This document shows positions 1 to 58,000 of a stretch of 64,000 nucleotides of DNA, one piece after another. How positions within the stretch are numbered: position 1 is the first letter of the stretch; each line of letters begins with the position of its first letter. The notes beneath the pieces are model-generated. The model saw only the letters and a program-made list of their open reading frames with translations. It ran no database searches and had not been told where the DNA came from. This DNA is from Anthopleura xanthogrammica (Eukaryota; Cnidaria; Anthozoa; Actiniaria; Actiniidae). The stretch covers positions 5,683,770 to 5,747,769 of the forward strand of contig OZ025215.1 of assembly GCA_964019055.1 (NCBI GenBank). The letters are read 5' to 3'. The translations under genes were made by a program, and so were the position numbers.

Positions 1-92
1 TAGTCAATAGACCTTTTCAGCTCGATCTACCCCCCCCCCCCATTCACACTAAAGTATGTGCTCACCATCACTGACATAAAATGTGTCCTTAC

Positions 93-3000
93 CTCGTTTG
101 GGGGTTCAATCCCAGAAATAGTTTTAACAAGTCCTAATCTTTTGTAATGATCTATTATTGGCATGGTTGAATTTCTGTGTGTTTGAAACCTAGAATGGTA
201 AGAGTATGAATTGTGTTAACTCGGCCCTCATCTTAATCTAATCTTTTAAATGCATAATCATAAATTATGTTACAAGAATTTAATATATATTTTACAACTG
301 AAGTTTTATATTACCTTTTACGCAAACTGTCTAAATTGTCATCTGACCTTCCACTTGATTTGCCTCTATCCATTATTCTTTGGATGCATTCCTGAAGTAA
401 ATCAACCATTACCAATTAAAGGAAGTGGATTCATGTCTTTACATATATAGCTAATGTTTAAAATTCCATGTTTGAAATAAGTTTTTTTGTCACAAGTTAG
501 TGTCCTTTTTTTCTCTTCATCATATTTAACAAACTAATTACCGCTGTATTGACAGAGATTTTTCATGGCAGCCATGTGAGAGGGCAGAAACAATCATGCA
601 ATGTTTTTGAATGACAAGAGATTTTTAACACCTCATGCAACTCTTATGCTTCTTTTGTGGTTAAGCAACCTCCTGCGTGCATCCAGAACTGGATATATGC
701 ACGCTAAGCATTGACCATTCCCTTATTCCCAAATGAGGAAATACTCCAGTTTCGCATTCGACGCAAACCGCTGTTTTTGAAGACCACAGACTCATTTGCA
801 CAGGCTTAGCCTCATTTATAAGTCAGCTATTCAACAACATCATTCATTAAATACTGGTGTATTTCTATTGTTTTGCCCTCTAACTCAGCTGCCGTGAACA
901 ACCTCTTTAAAAGTTTATACTGTATACATATGCTCTATAGATATATGTTTTAGTGTACTAACTTCTTCTGGAACTTGGAACACAAATACAGCCTTGAGGT
1001 CTACTTTGTCCATCATTTCTCTTTCCCATCCATCTAGATTATCTTTATTTCTAGGAAACCCATCAATCAGGAACTTCTTGATAGGACTTTTATCCATGGC
1101 CTGAAATTTATCCACAGAAGTGTATATTTTAGCAAAAACATCTGATGAGAAAAGGTCAAGATCAACTATAATTCATAATTATATCCGATTTTCCAGTGTT
1201 AGAGAAAAACATTTTCCAGTGTTTTACAATAATTATTATGTCCACATATTGGAGGCCATCAAATTTAAATGATGCATACATGTAATAGCGTAATTAATAA
1301 TGCAAAAAAATAGGATGCAGCTACAATTTTTGTGCAAGCTTGCATGTGCACTGTACAATTAATTTTTTTATGAATTTTGTGATTCCCCCCCCCCCCCCAT
1401 GCAGAATGATAAAATTACATTTGACACAAGTTTCACATGCATTCAAATTCACATAGCCTGTCAGGGCTTGAGATAACAGCTGGTCAGCGGACGATGTCCA
1501 GTCAGAATTGGAACTCGTCTGGTTAAATCATTGCCCTGCCAGCAATTTTGATCGACAGTAACGTTGAGCGCGCCAGAAACAGCTAGGGTATAACCAAGCT
1601 AAAACAAATTTGACTGGTCATATGGCTGGTGAGTAACTGGCTGTTATTTCAAGTCCAGCTTGCAATAACTAGAGCTAGATTTGAAGGTAAACAGTCCACC
1701 TATTTTTACATGCATCACCTTTTGTAATAGGCGAATAGTTATTTCTACAGGAACAATTGTTCCACCTGTGATGCAGGATTCAATGAGATCTCCATCTTTA
1801 GAACCAATGGCTCTTTCTTCTCTTAGCAGATCTCCAGCAGACAGATGATTATAGCCATATTCCTGGAATTAAAAACATTTTACTCAGTAATGAAAATCAT
1901 CATATGACCCAAGGCCCTACTCATGCCCTCTAAAATTTACATTAAATGGAAAAAGTCAAGTGATGGGCTGGGCTCAACAGGTTGAAATGAGCTGGCTGGA
2001 AAAACTTGTCCAGCCCAGCTCAAAGCTATCCGGCCCTGCTGGAAAGTCACAAATTCTTTTTATCAATTTTAGGAGCATTTTTCAGTCATTTTGATAATAC
2101 AAAGTTGGTCACATGATAAAATGCTTATTAACTAAGTTAGGTCAGGCCGGACGGGAAAATATTTGGCTCTTGGTCTTTTGTACAGACTTGCTGCACTAGG
2201 TCTGCAGCTGTACAACATGACCTTGAACCAAATATTTTCACGTCCAGCCCTCCCACTCAGTCAATAAGTACTAGCACTTAACTCAAAAAATGAACAAGGA
2301 AGAGAGCAATATCTTATTATGCATGTGTACTGTTTCTAAAGTAAGTAGTCCTATATATACAACTATTTTTTATACCAATACTGGAATGGAATTCTTTGAC
2401 CAACAGCAACTAAAAGCAACATTAACCAATGTTTTCCTGATATATTCTTATGGCTATCAGATTTCAACTATTGTCATGATCTTTCACCCAGTTATCATTT
2501 TGGTATTGATTGTCAAAACACTTCTAGTTATAACTGCTTTAAAGGGTTAAAAAGCTCCTTTTGAGAGTGAATAATTTCCTTCATGGAATAAACAATATTC
2601 AAGTACAGTACTATAGTTCCACTAAACTATCCATATCTCTCTCACACAGTTCGAAAAAAAGTTAATTTATTTACATTGTGGGAAGAATGGTGTTTTCAAG
2701 TCAAGGGGTATTACTTGTTTTTAACCAGAATCAAATATCAGTAAATCAAAGGTCACCAACTACCTGTGCAGCCTTCTAATTTTTTTTGTGCAGGGGGGAG
2801 GGGGGGGGGGGGGTAGTGTAGGTTAAGATTTGTAGATTTAGTAGTTTAATTTAGGATACCCAGTATTGAGAGTAAACCCAGTATTAAAACTTCTGGCCTC
2901 AAGCCTAAAAGGTTGTATATACACCTGTAGGTAAAGAAATAATGGCATATAAAAGCAATGACCAGGGCTGCTAAGCTTATATATATAAGTTTACATGTTG

Positions 3001-3504
3001 ATATGGAGAAACATTAGATTTGATAACTATTAAAAGTGCTATTTTTTAACTAGTTGATTGTCCCATCGACTGAACGTTTTCCCACTTGAATCCTGAACTC
3101 TTTAATTTCTTGATCGTCAGCTAAAAGCAAATTAGGCAAAAATCTAAAATTTCTTCGTATCTCTAGGAGACCAATTTTGTTTAATGAGGAGAGGTGAGAC
3201 GTGGCTACATGAATTTAAATGAAGTATATGATCAAACCTCAAACCTTCAAACTTCAAAATCCAGACCACAGCTTAACTTACAAGGAAAGAAACCAAAGAT
3301 CTTTAGATGTTTAGATAAAGTCTTACACTAGCTAAGCTTCGATTCTAGCTATTTGCTTACAAGCTTATATCAAAGTGAACAACACATGCCGGTTTCCAAT
3401 TATGAAGTCTCACTTACTTGAACAATCTTTTCACATTGAGTGCCTTTCCCAGCCCCAGGGCCACCAAGAACAAAGATTACAATAGGCTTAGCTGTTGCTG
3501 ACAT
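93..3504 (-). CDS. CMPK1: UMP-CMP kinase (cytidylate kinase 1), 3' end outside window
   Basis: Nucleoside monophosphate kinase that phosphorylates UMP, CMP and dCMP with ATP. Exons in transcription order: 3504-3418, 1862-1719, 1100-963, 391-315 and 189-93. All have GT-AG borders and keep frame for 214 codons of the homologous length when counted from 3603, or 181 codons from the ATG at 3504. Visible motifs: P-loop [10 protein letters not shown] in exon 1, [15 protein letters not shown] in exon 2, [18 protein letters not shown] in exon 3, the LID segment [11 protein letters not shown] in exon 4, and [16 protein letters not shown] in exon 5. Only the short C-terminal exon is missing, to the left of the window. 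The start is taken as the ATG before SATAKP, which matches the usual cytosolic form of about 196 aa. An in-frame ATG at 3558 would add 18 residues, reminiscent of the longer vertebrate isoform. It shares its 5' region with RIC1 on the other strand. Family assignment is very secure. Confidence 0.93.
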
Positions 3505-3769
3505 CAGTCTTTTAGCATAAAGCGAAATATCCGCTACAAAATACGACAAATGAAACATGAGAACTTCAACTAAGTTCCTTCGAACCACCTTCCAACTCAA
3601 CAAACTTATTTTTTCTCTTGCTTCTTATGGCCGAGTCGAACAAAGACCTGGGAACCAGGGACTTTAGCCTCGTTATGAAGACGAGGCGAATAGGTTAGAA
3701 GACTGGGTCGAGTCAAAACATTCAAGATGGCGGACGAGTTGTGAGTTGAAAACAGCGGGTTTCAAGAAT
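3505..3769. promoter_or_regulatory. Bidirectional promoter region between CMPK1 and RIC1
   Basis: About 265 bp separate the CMPK1 start codon (minus, 3504) and the RIC1 start codon (plus, 3770), so both promoters must lie here or in the first introns. No TATA box is evident. A TTCAAGATGGCGGAC segment at 3721-3735 matches the YY1-type AAGATGGCGG element typical of TATA-less housekeeping promoters and is located where a 5' UTR would be. The ATG inside this motif opens a five-codon upstream ORF (MADEL, stop at 3742-3744) that ends 25 bp before the RIC1 ATG. Promoter function is inferred from geometry. Confidence 0.6.
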
Positions 3770-20240
<16,471 letters not shown>

Positions 20241-21654
20241 AAAAGAATCATGTTAATCATGTGCCTTCAAATGCGTTACAGCATTCCATCATCATATTGT
20301 TGAACTACGAAATATTTTTATTGCATATTCTAGAATTATTTTACAAATTGGAGCCGGAAAAAATATTACAGACTATAAATATATTAATGGAATATTAACT
20401 AGAAATGGCATATAACATGTATATATGTATTCCATTAAAGATCAATGATTAGACTTACTCCAAGCTGTCCTCTCTGACAAAGTCACGAGCGAAAGTAAAA
20501 AAAAAAGGAAGCTAACGTTAAAGTCGTGAGAGATCGACTTGTTCCTCTGCCCGCTGTGCTTTATTCAGTGCGCGTGGACTAATACGGAGACTAAAGACCT
20601 AATTTTACACTAAGAAAAACGATCCTGAAAACGTTATATGGCTAATATATGACAATAAGTTGACCCAGAAAACCAAACCCATAAAGTAAGGATTGGAATG
20701 AAAATAAAAATATGACGTTACACGTTGCTATGACAACGATAGAACCCTTCAAATGCGTGCAAAGTTTTTCATTTAAAAAATCATAAAACAAAAACTGCAA
20801 CGTAAAAATCGTCCAAAATTGGCATATTTGAACATCATGATCCAATCTTTGATCGGAACGAAAAAGAAAGAAAATTCTGTACTGAGAAATTCTCAAAAAT
20901 CAATGAAGTTTATTTCAGGACCTTCCCCATTACATAATTTTTTTAAATTTTTGTAGTACTTACGAACCCTTAAATAAAAGCCACATGCAAAGTTTTAGAA
21001 AGATTTACCGTCCAGTTTTTGAGTGATTTTAGTTTAAGTATGAGATTTTTGGGACAAAATTTTCCTAGTCATCCCGAGTCCAAGTTCAAATGGTTCAGTG
21101 CTACGTCATTTAAGAGCGCTCGTTCAACGAAAACCATTTCGAGCCTCCTTAAACTTGTGTTTCTATTCCTGAGTTCTTTTGGCTGATCATAATTTGGCGG
21201 GAATATTCGCGCAAAAGTCTCCATCTCACCCTATGCTAGTCCGCCTCTTGCCAGAGAGTAAAAAAGATCGTTTGTTTGTTTGCTTTCCTGCGATAAAAAT
21301 TTCTATTTCCATGGCCAATTATTGTAACATTTGTGATATTTCACCATTCAACTATTCACTTTTAAATGTAGAATCAATACTTAAAGTATTGTATCAGGGC
21401 CGGTTAGTGAATAAAGTGAACTTGAGCTTGATGCGTTGAAGGCTTACTGAAAATATCGACTTTAAATTTTTCTTTCAGTTTTTCTTTGCTTGCATAGCCA
21501 AAAGGAGAGAGCCAGTGGTTACGGTGCTTCTTAACGCGCACCTTTCACGCACCTGCGCACTTTCAGCTTCCACTGTCATCTAATCTATTGGGCTCCCTGT
21601 GTGAAGAGTATTCCGCTGACCAGTGCTGTTCCAAAACAAACCTTTAAATTCAAG
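20241..21654. other. RIC1-PI4KA intergenic region
   Basis: About 1.4 kb between the RIC1 stop and the PI4KA start. An ATTAAA at about 20434-20439 is a candidate RIC1 poly(A) signal. The remainder is AT-rich with no convincing coding exon. The PI4KA promoter should lie in the last few hundred bases; an AAGATGGCGG motif spans the PI4KA start codon itself. Confidence 0.5.
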
Positions 21655-50037
<28,383 letters not shown>

Positions 50038-51114
50038 CATAGCAAGATACTTCAACATTTTATTCACTACGACTGTTATGTTTCAGTCCTTTGAATCTTT
50101 TAACACGAACTATCGATTATTACTAGTATTAACAAACTTAATGGAGGACTATCACAACTCCTCCACACTGATTGGCTATTATAAGTCTTCAAATCACAGG
50201 AAACTGGCTGCTTAACTTGCTCTTTATTTATTGTAATCCTTTCCATCATTGCCCTGAAGATGGACAATATGTCCGAAACTGCTCTAACTACGAGTCGAAC
50301 TATATATGCTCAAATTTGCTTTTTTCTTCCACTAGCCACGTGCCTTAATTGTAAATTAATAAATGTAATTGTAATTAGAAAACAAAATAAAGAAATTATG
50401 GCAAAATCTTCTTTGCATGTGTAAATAAATCAATTTAGAAATAAGTAAATGAATATATAAAGAAAGGTTAACAACAATAAAATAAAGGGAAAAGTGAAAG
50501 AGTGAACGCTAAATGAACAAAGAAATGATGGCCATGTGTGAATGTTCCTTTTCCCACAATCCTCTACGATTCCGGCCGTGACATCGAGGTCGGGGTAAAA
50601 TTTGCATAACGGTCAACCTATTTAATGCATCCATGTAAATTTGACCCTGACCTCGGCCATAAGGGATTATCGGTGGGAAACGACGGAAAGGAGCAAAAAG
50701 ATAAACATGTTATTCATTTACTGATATAAAAATATTCACAAATACCAACTGGAAAGTAAGAATGTACAACTTGAACATGCAATGCAAACACTGAAATTCC
50801 ACGGACCTTCACTACGGAACCCATTGATATTCTACACAAAATCGAGGCGAAGCCCTGAGCAACCGCAGATCGAAAACTCGAAATGAAATAGCACTTGTGG
50901 GCAATTCTCAATTCTCCTTATTACACTTGATACCACTACTACCAGAATCATTTTCGTAATTCCTTTTCTTGACCTAATTAACACCATTATCTTGCATGCG
51001 ACTCCCAAAGAAGTTCAAGCATTTGAATAAGAAAAAGAATTCGAAGAGGATTCTGATAGTACTGGTGATAAGACGAATAGGGAATTGCCAAAATACTCTA
51101 GAAGAATACTGTCT

Positions 51115-51254
51115 TATAGACCCCTTTCAGCACGTCGGAATGCAGCTCATTTTGGAGGACAAAACAATAAGTTCCAATTCTCAGGAGATTTAAAATTATT
51201 TTTTTTGTCCTCCAAATTGAGCTGCTCTGACGTCACGTGAAAGGGGTCTCTATA
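51115..51254. mobile_element. Uninterrupted copy of the TATAGACCCC foldback MITE
   Basis: Ends TATAGACCCCTTTCAGCACG and CGTGAAAGGGGTCTCTATA form inverted repeats. It also has an inner inverted pair around GGAGGACAAAACAATAA. It lies in the intron between the two alternative PI4KA terminal exons. Confidence 0.6.
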
Positions 51255-51794
51255 GAAATCTCACTGGAAAACATATACATATATAGGGAGAGGGGAGGGG
51301 TGGCAGATTCGTACGAATGAAAAAGACCCCATGATCAATAATCATGGGCATCGACTGAGCGGTACAATGAAGAGTATCGAAAACGTATAGTGGATAGTGA
51401 ACAGGTCCGAAACACAGCATATTTGAACCCACGATTGTCTCTTTCCACAAGGACATCGGACATCGATGAGAATGATGGTACTCAAGGATGCAGAGCTTGA
51501 TCTATCTGATAATCCGGCTGATAATGTTCGAGGATGTGGAATGGTCAGAAAAAAATAGAACATTTGGGCGAGAAGCGAAGCTGCTTGTAACCCATTTAAT
51601 TGGAATCAATGCCAGCGCGCGAAAATTCTTCGATGGGTTATAATGCAGGATAATAGTGTGTGCACAGTTATGTACCTCATTTTTCGAGCACTTAAATGTC
51701 ATGTAACTCACTGGCGGAATTTAAAAAAAATCAATTGTTCAATGCACCAGCACGTCACTAGCACCATTACTTCACATTGTCAAGGACTTTGACC

Positions 51795-51798
<4 letters not shown>

Positions 51799-51847
<49 letters not shown>
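51799..51847 (+). repeat. (CT)n microsatellite upstream of PI4KA alternative terminal exon
   Basis: About 24 CT units, 107 bp before the acceptor at 51953. Confidence 0.95.
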
Positions 51848-51849
<2 letters not shown>

Positions 51850-51953
51850 GTTCTCGTTTGGTTTGGTTGGTTTTGCACTCGGGATCCCTGTGGAAAAGAT
51901 ATCGACATATCAATATTTAGGTGTAAAACATTATTTCTGTTTTTCTTTGACAG

Positions 51954-52005
51954 GACAAAAGTGTACGACTTGATTCAGCTGGCACAACAGCATATTGCTT
52001 GTTGA
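51954..52005 (+). CDS. PI4KA: Duplicated alternative terminal coding exon of PI4KA
   Basis: Preceded by a pyrimidine-rich tract and CAG acceptor, this 52-bp exon enters in the same phase as the terminal exon at 49986-50037 and would encode (R)TKVYDLIQLAQQHIAC followed by TGA. The first copy encodes (R)TRVYDLIQLAQNQIPC followed by TAA. By eye the two are identical at 42 of 52 bases, and both end in a stop at the same codon. Exon 29 (49231-49314) ends with AG, so it can join either copy. This looks like a tandem exon duplication kept open and spliceable. Whether it is used is not shown by the sequence. Confidence 0.7.
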
Positions 52006-54749
52006 TTGTTTGTATTAGTAATAAGAGGTTGCAGTTCAGGATCACCATATACTATAGCTACCGTTAAAAAAAACAATAAGAAATGAATTAGCCAATCAAA
52101 TTATAGTAGTTGCCATAGCAACGGAATAGCTTTCCTTCTCTAGAAATTGAAGATAGTGGTTTTTGTCTCAAAAATTCTCAATTAGTTTAAAACCAACAGA
52201 AGGTTAACATTCTAAATTGCAAAAGGACTCGATGCTTGCAGATGCTTGTATTAGGGGATGAGCAAGCATTGAACATTTTCAAGTCACTCGACACGAAAGT
52301 TAAAAGAGAGAAACTCATGACTAACTGAAAGAAGACACGCTAAACAAAAATTTTCGCGGCTGTATTAGCTGTATTTAATTTTGCTATCAGTGGTCAGGAA
52401 AATAGATAAAGAGGATACTTATAATGATTTACAGTAAATTTAGCAGAATTTGTCGACGATGCTAATTTTCACAAACAATCTCAGACATTTGAAGTTTTGA
52501 AAATGGCTGTGAAGAAACGATTTCTATACTCACTTTTCTATATAAGTTTTAACATTCCAAAAAGATGAAGCTACCTTTGTTCTTATTACTGTTTGCTTGT
52601 ATAAATTCTTTGTAGTGTTATTGTTTTGTAACCCGGATTTGTTTTGGAGGAAAAACTTAAAATTAACGAGTTTTTCGCTACGTGCATATTTTTCAACATT
52701 CCGTCATTTTGATTGTCTTTTTTTGCTTTCTGGTTTGGTTTACCTCTTTCGTGCATATTATTAATAAGTAATAATATGGTTTCTGGCCAATTTGGAATAA
52801 TTTGTACTCGTTTGTTCCTGAGTGAGCCCAAATTGCGTTCGTTTTACGGCCTCACGCAATTAAGGACTCTTTCAAAAAAGAACTCGTGCAAATTAATTTC
52901 AAATTGCTCTCGAAAGTATATTATTGCCTATACTAATTAAACGTCTCTCGTAGCCAATGATGAGTTAACTGACAGGAGTCAGTTGAAAGAGCATAATCAG
53001 GAGGGAGGGGGCGGCGTCTCTATCTTATTCAAATTAATAAAAAGCTTTCTGTCGTAATTGTTCTTTTTGCGCAGCGTTTAAAAGTCCGAGCAATTAGGCC
53101 AGACCAGAATAATAATAACCAAACAATTGATGGAGATATTTCACTAAAACCTTACAATAATGATTTATTTTCTTTTCAAAAAAAATTTCATCACATATCT
53201 TATAATGTGTGTTCCAAATCTCGATCTCCATTCCGCGTGACAAAATATTAATAGCTAACAAGCGTACAAGTTAAGACATAAGCAAGATATCGGCTATCTG
53301 TTGTAAATAGGACAATAACATGACTTTTGGAGGGCAGTTTAATATTGATAATAATGGAGAACCGCGCTTGCAAAAACTTGCGAACAATGATAACGAGTTT
53401 TTTTGCGCCAAAAAAGTTGAATTTTCCTCCAAAATATTCAAAACATTCCAGTCTGTGATAAACAGCGGAGTGAACACGTATCATATCTTGGATGAGAATG
53501 AATATAATTCAGGTTTTAATCGGCAAGCGCGATGGCCGCACATTCGGACTCCATATATTCCTTTTTATGAACCTCACAACTTCGTCAAGGCAAAGTGACG
53601 GGATTATTTTTTTCAATTTCAAAAATATTTTAATATTTCACGAGAGCACGGTAACCAAATAATTGAAATCCGAGAAATCGTGAGAAAATAAAGCATAATT
53701 ACATGAAATTACTGACTTTTCTCGAAAACTTGCCCATTATATTTTGCTACAATTTAGGAGTAAACTTTTGGGGTCTGGGAACAAGTTTTAAAAATGAGAG
53801 GCAAATGTCCCCTAATAATTTGCCATGGTAACCGGTCAAAAAACCAGCTGTCATGAAATTAAACTTTCTTCAAGCGAAGTGTCACCACGCCTACACAAAC
53901 CTTTATTCCTATACCCTGGTAGTCTGCGTGGAAAGATAGATAGACAACAATATAGTGACCAGTTCGACCGGCACTCACTGACTACTCAGATAACGAGTGC
54001 AGATAGCCACAACCATGTCTAGATCTAATTCACAAATATTTTGAAGAATAGCAATGATGCTAGCACTAACTATGTATTTGACTTGCAATTGTAGTAAGCA
54101 ATTTTAACCCGAGATTTGCTAATAAAATTCTATTTATTTAATCTCACATCGCATAACTTGACAAATATACAGAAGCTAAATTATAAAAATGACATTTATT
54201 GTTACTGTTTACTGATTCAGTTTATCCTATATTACATTTGCTATATCTAAAATTTATTGTACTTAAGATATTCAATATCTTATATTAACCTATTTTCATA
54301 TTTACATTTCTAGACATAGTGATTTTTTTTACAATAACTAAAACGTTAACGTTGTGGGTATTATACAAGATATTACAAAATCTAAATAAGATGTGCAAAT
54401 CTAAACCAAAATCTTGATGTCCAAAGGGGAAAAAAATGAAATTCCAAATTATTTAAAGCGATGAAATTATTTTTTAAAGTAAAATTTCCTACCAAAAAAC
54501 TACCAAATGAAAGCAAAACAACAAAAACAACAAAAACACACCCTGACATGACACATACACAAAGCAAAAAAACAAAAAAAAACAATAAAAAAAAGTAAAA
54601 AAAAAGACGGTAAAAAAGACAAAATGAAAGTTATGACCTGTTTTGAGTGTTCCAGTTGATTAGCTGTGATGTTTCCAGTTCTACGTGTACTATAGTCCAT
54701 CCAACAGATGTTTCGGCCAGCTTTTATTCAATTTGAATCCAGCGTAGTT
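52006..54749. other. Intergenic AT-rich region downstream of PI4KA
   Basis: No recognisable gene. A possible poly(A) signal AATAAA near 53035 could serve the alternative PI4KA exon. An ATG-started 92-aa ORF at 53320-53598 has no recognised domain. Long A-runs at 54500-54610 are low complexity. Confidence 0.45.
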
Positions 54750-55064
54750 TTATTTATTTTCTCTTGTTTGCTTGTGATGTTCAGTAGATTCACTTTTTGT
54801 TTTCCTTAACCAATAATGAATTCCTTTTTTATCTCGAGCGCTAGGAGTTTGTTTTTTCTTTTTCTTTTCACTTGAACTCGACTCTCCTGAAGGTCCTGCT
54901 TGCACTGTTCGTGTGCGCTCACTCCCTGTTTTCGCTGCCGTTGAACGATCCGTTTTTTCTCTTTCGTTTTTCCTGTCATCATTCCTTGACTCCCTTTCTG
55001 AGGGATACGAGTCAACACCACTACTAGAATGATTTGGTGTATTCTGCGATGTTCCACAGCCCAT
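54750..55064 (-). CDS. Small lysine/serine-rich protein with MGC lipid-anchor start, hypothetical
   Basis: 104-aa ORF beginning MGCGTSQNTP. Gly2 followed by Cys3 and Ser6 is a textbook N-myristoylation plus palmitoylation arrangement, so a peripheral membrane protein is a reasonable inference. The rest is low-complexity and strongly charged: an SERESRNDDRKNERE segment, an SSSSEKKKKKQ run, then DKKGIHYWLRKTKSE near the C-terminus. No known domain is recognised. The stop codon TAA overlaps AATAAATAAA, a possible poly(A) signal directly at the end of the ORF, which supports a very short 3' UTR. It may be single-exon or the coding exon of a gene with 5' noncoding exons. It could also be a chance ORF. 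Confidence 0.5.
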   Translation of the reverse strand: MGCGTSQNTPNHSSSGVDSYPSERESRNDDRKNEREKTDRSTAAKTGSERTRTVQAGPSGESSSSEKKKKKQTPSARDKKGIHYWLRKTKSESTEHHKQTRENK

Positions 55065-58000
55065 TGTCGGGGTTAAAAGCAGTCCAACTGAAAACTCAAG
55101 TATTTTCAATTTTTGTAATTCCCGTTTGGAAGGTTGTCTCGAATGCAGGGTCGGCAATGGAACGAGTCAGTTTAGATTGTTTTATCTTATAGTAGCCTGA
55201 GATGGGCAATTAATAACGGCAAGAGTCTATCCCATCGACTAAGTGATTTTCTAGAAAAGGACTGAGAAAATCGGCTCTTGACGTCATAATTAAAAAAAAC
55301 AATTAATTATCATGAATACAGAAGCATGAACTCTGTAATATTGCACTTCAGAAAACCGACAACAAATTTGCCTAAAAAGTCGATGATTGACAAAACAGTG
55401 AAAGACAGCAACAGCATGGAAACTATGCAGTTGACGGCCATCTTGACCGAGGTTGACATGAAAAATAACAAAGGTTCTCAGAATTCAGTTTATACCCACC
55501 CAATAATCACGGTTTGAAGGAAATTAGAAACTCCCATCTCTTCTAGAAAAATTAGAGCTTTGTGTTATTAATCCGTTTTTTTATTATTCTTAAAATAAAT
55601 AATTTTAATCAGATATGGAGTGTTATTTTGATTAATGGGAAGGAGGGAGGGCTAAGACTTTTAAAATTACTCGCCAAACCCTAATCAATTTGATCTCGAT
55701 AATAATCGACTGCTATATTATGCCGGAGATGATAGGACCTGCGTCGAAGCACTCGATTTTCCCCGTATCGAACCACATGCTTGACGAGTGACGCCATTGT
55801 TGATAGCAAAATAGAATCCCATTACGGCAGTTACGAAAAAAGATATGAAAATAATTCCCGTCAAAATTAGCGTAACAAAAAGCTTGTAGTTGCGTTGCTG
55901 CACCTTTTTTACCCCAAATAGCAAAAAATAATTATCGATATTTCAGATCGAATGATATATTTTATCAATATTTCAAGTAGGATCAGGCGAAGAGCGCCGC
56001 ACCCAAATACGGCTCATCGAATTTTGCTTGCAAAATTACTAGAGCAAGTACGTCTCGTCCGATTTAGAAACGGCTCAAATGGGCTTGGTTTTGGTTAAGA
56101 TTAACAGCTTGCCGTTATCATGGTTGATTGTCATCTAAAAGGACCAGATTTAGAGGATTGGGGGGGGGGGGGGGGGGGGTGGGGTTACCCTGCATGGCAC
56201 CTACCATCCCTGGAAATGAAATCAAGATTTTGTCCTCAACTTTCTAAAGAAACGAAAATCAAATTGCAGAAATAAATGTATACTCTCTGTTTGAATGCCG
56301 TAATGTTAAACTGCCTTTATCGTACTAAGTGGGCCATGAGCATGAGCTGGGTTTTTTCCCTTTAGATTTATTTTATTTTGCACTTTATGTCAGAATACTA
56401 GCCTACGATATGTTTTCTGTATCAAAAAAAAAACCATCAAGAAAACTTCCACACTCATCTGTGGTTAAGTTATTAATGATATACATGATTTTCGAGTTTA
56501 AAGCCTTTAGCATTGTGAGTCAGGTGTATGTTTCTATTTTGATATGTTTTTTGTTGTTGTTGTTTTTCTCCTTGTTAAAATTATATTTTTAGTGTTGTGC
56601 TTTTATTTGGGACCCCCATTTGGGGGATAAGGGCAGGGGAATGATTTTTGTCGAGCGTGTAACAAAAGCGTTTTCTTCGGCGGCCATATTGGATTTACAA
56701 AAAGACTGCTGGCCGATGTAAATAACCAAATCAATGCAGCCGATTAAGGATTTTATTGTCTCTTCTGACTAGTTCTAACTGTACAATACTAATGCCCCTT
56801 TCCTAGTGTCAATACCCATCTTGGTTATAATAGTAGTGACCCGTCAGTATTGGTACCAGCGTACACCTCTGTATTGCAGCAGTCATGTGATATTCTAATA
56901 CATACCTCTATTGAGCCGACCCTTTATTAAGCGGACATCAGCTCGGGTCCCAAAATTTTCTTTCCATATTTACCCCATTTAAAATTTTCTTCCTGTGCAG
57001 ATGAGTTTATTTCATTCTATCCATATTCACAGTAAAACGAACCTGTATTCAGTTAACACCTCTATTAAGCGAATGTGGACACTGAAATACGAGGTCATTT
57101 AGTAATTTTTATTGTTAAAACAGGAATGGCATCTGAATCAATTTTTTTTCTGTGGTTCCCACTTTATATTCGCTTTGTAATTCTTCGCCAATTTTTGAAA
57201 CTAAACAATTGAAGGGAATTAAGCAAACCTCTGATCTATTAAGCTGATACCAGGCAAGGCATGGACCCAAGGGTGCCCGCTTATTAGGGATACCACTGTA
57301 GTTATTCAGCGAAATTAATGTTTCAAAAGCAGCGACCATTACGTCTAAAAAACCGGCTCCTTTTCTTTCTGAAATCATCAGCGGGTTCTGGTTTCATTAC
57401 GTGTAATTAAGCAATATTCTACTAGCATAATTACGCCCTAATTTATTCCTTGAGTTTGGTTTCCCTCAAGACGAGTAGGACTATCAAATGAAGAGTAATT
57501 TGGCATATAATTACCTGCTTACATATCTACGAACCATCTTTCATGCCCTCAGAATAGAGAGCACAAGAGTGAAGTCACTAAACCCGTGAAATAAAAAATT
57601 ACTTGTTAAGGTATAATAGTCAAATAGACACAAAAGAAGACAATGGGATTTTGGTCTACTAAAGTGTATTAGTCTAATAACGAGGTCACGGGTTTATTGA
57701 CCTCACTCTATCAGTATTGCGTGTAGTCTAATAGCTCTGTAATTACGAGATTATCAATTAATCAGGGGCGTAGCCTGGATTTTGCCTGGGGGGGGGGGGG
57801 GGGGGCAAAAGCTGTTTTCAGAACATCAACTAAAAAGAAAACTGCCAACAAAAAAGAAGAAAAGGAAAGAAAAACGGACAACAGGATGGGAGGACTGGAG
57901 CGAAAGAAAACAATGGAATTTTGGTCTACTAAAGTGTATTTGTCTAATATCTATTTCACGGGTTTAGTAATACACTCTAATGAAAACCACTCTATTTCAA

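Noticed and set aside
2290..2550. 86-aa frame inside the CMPK1 intron
   Set aside because: Opposite strand to the gene, no homology recognised and typical of AT-rich intron sequence.
53320..53598. 92-aa ATG-started frame
   Set aside because: No recognised motif, no clear promoter or poly(A) context; left as unsupported.
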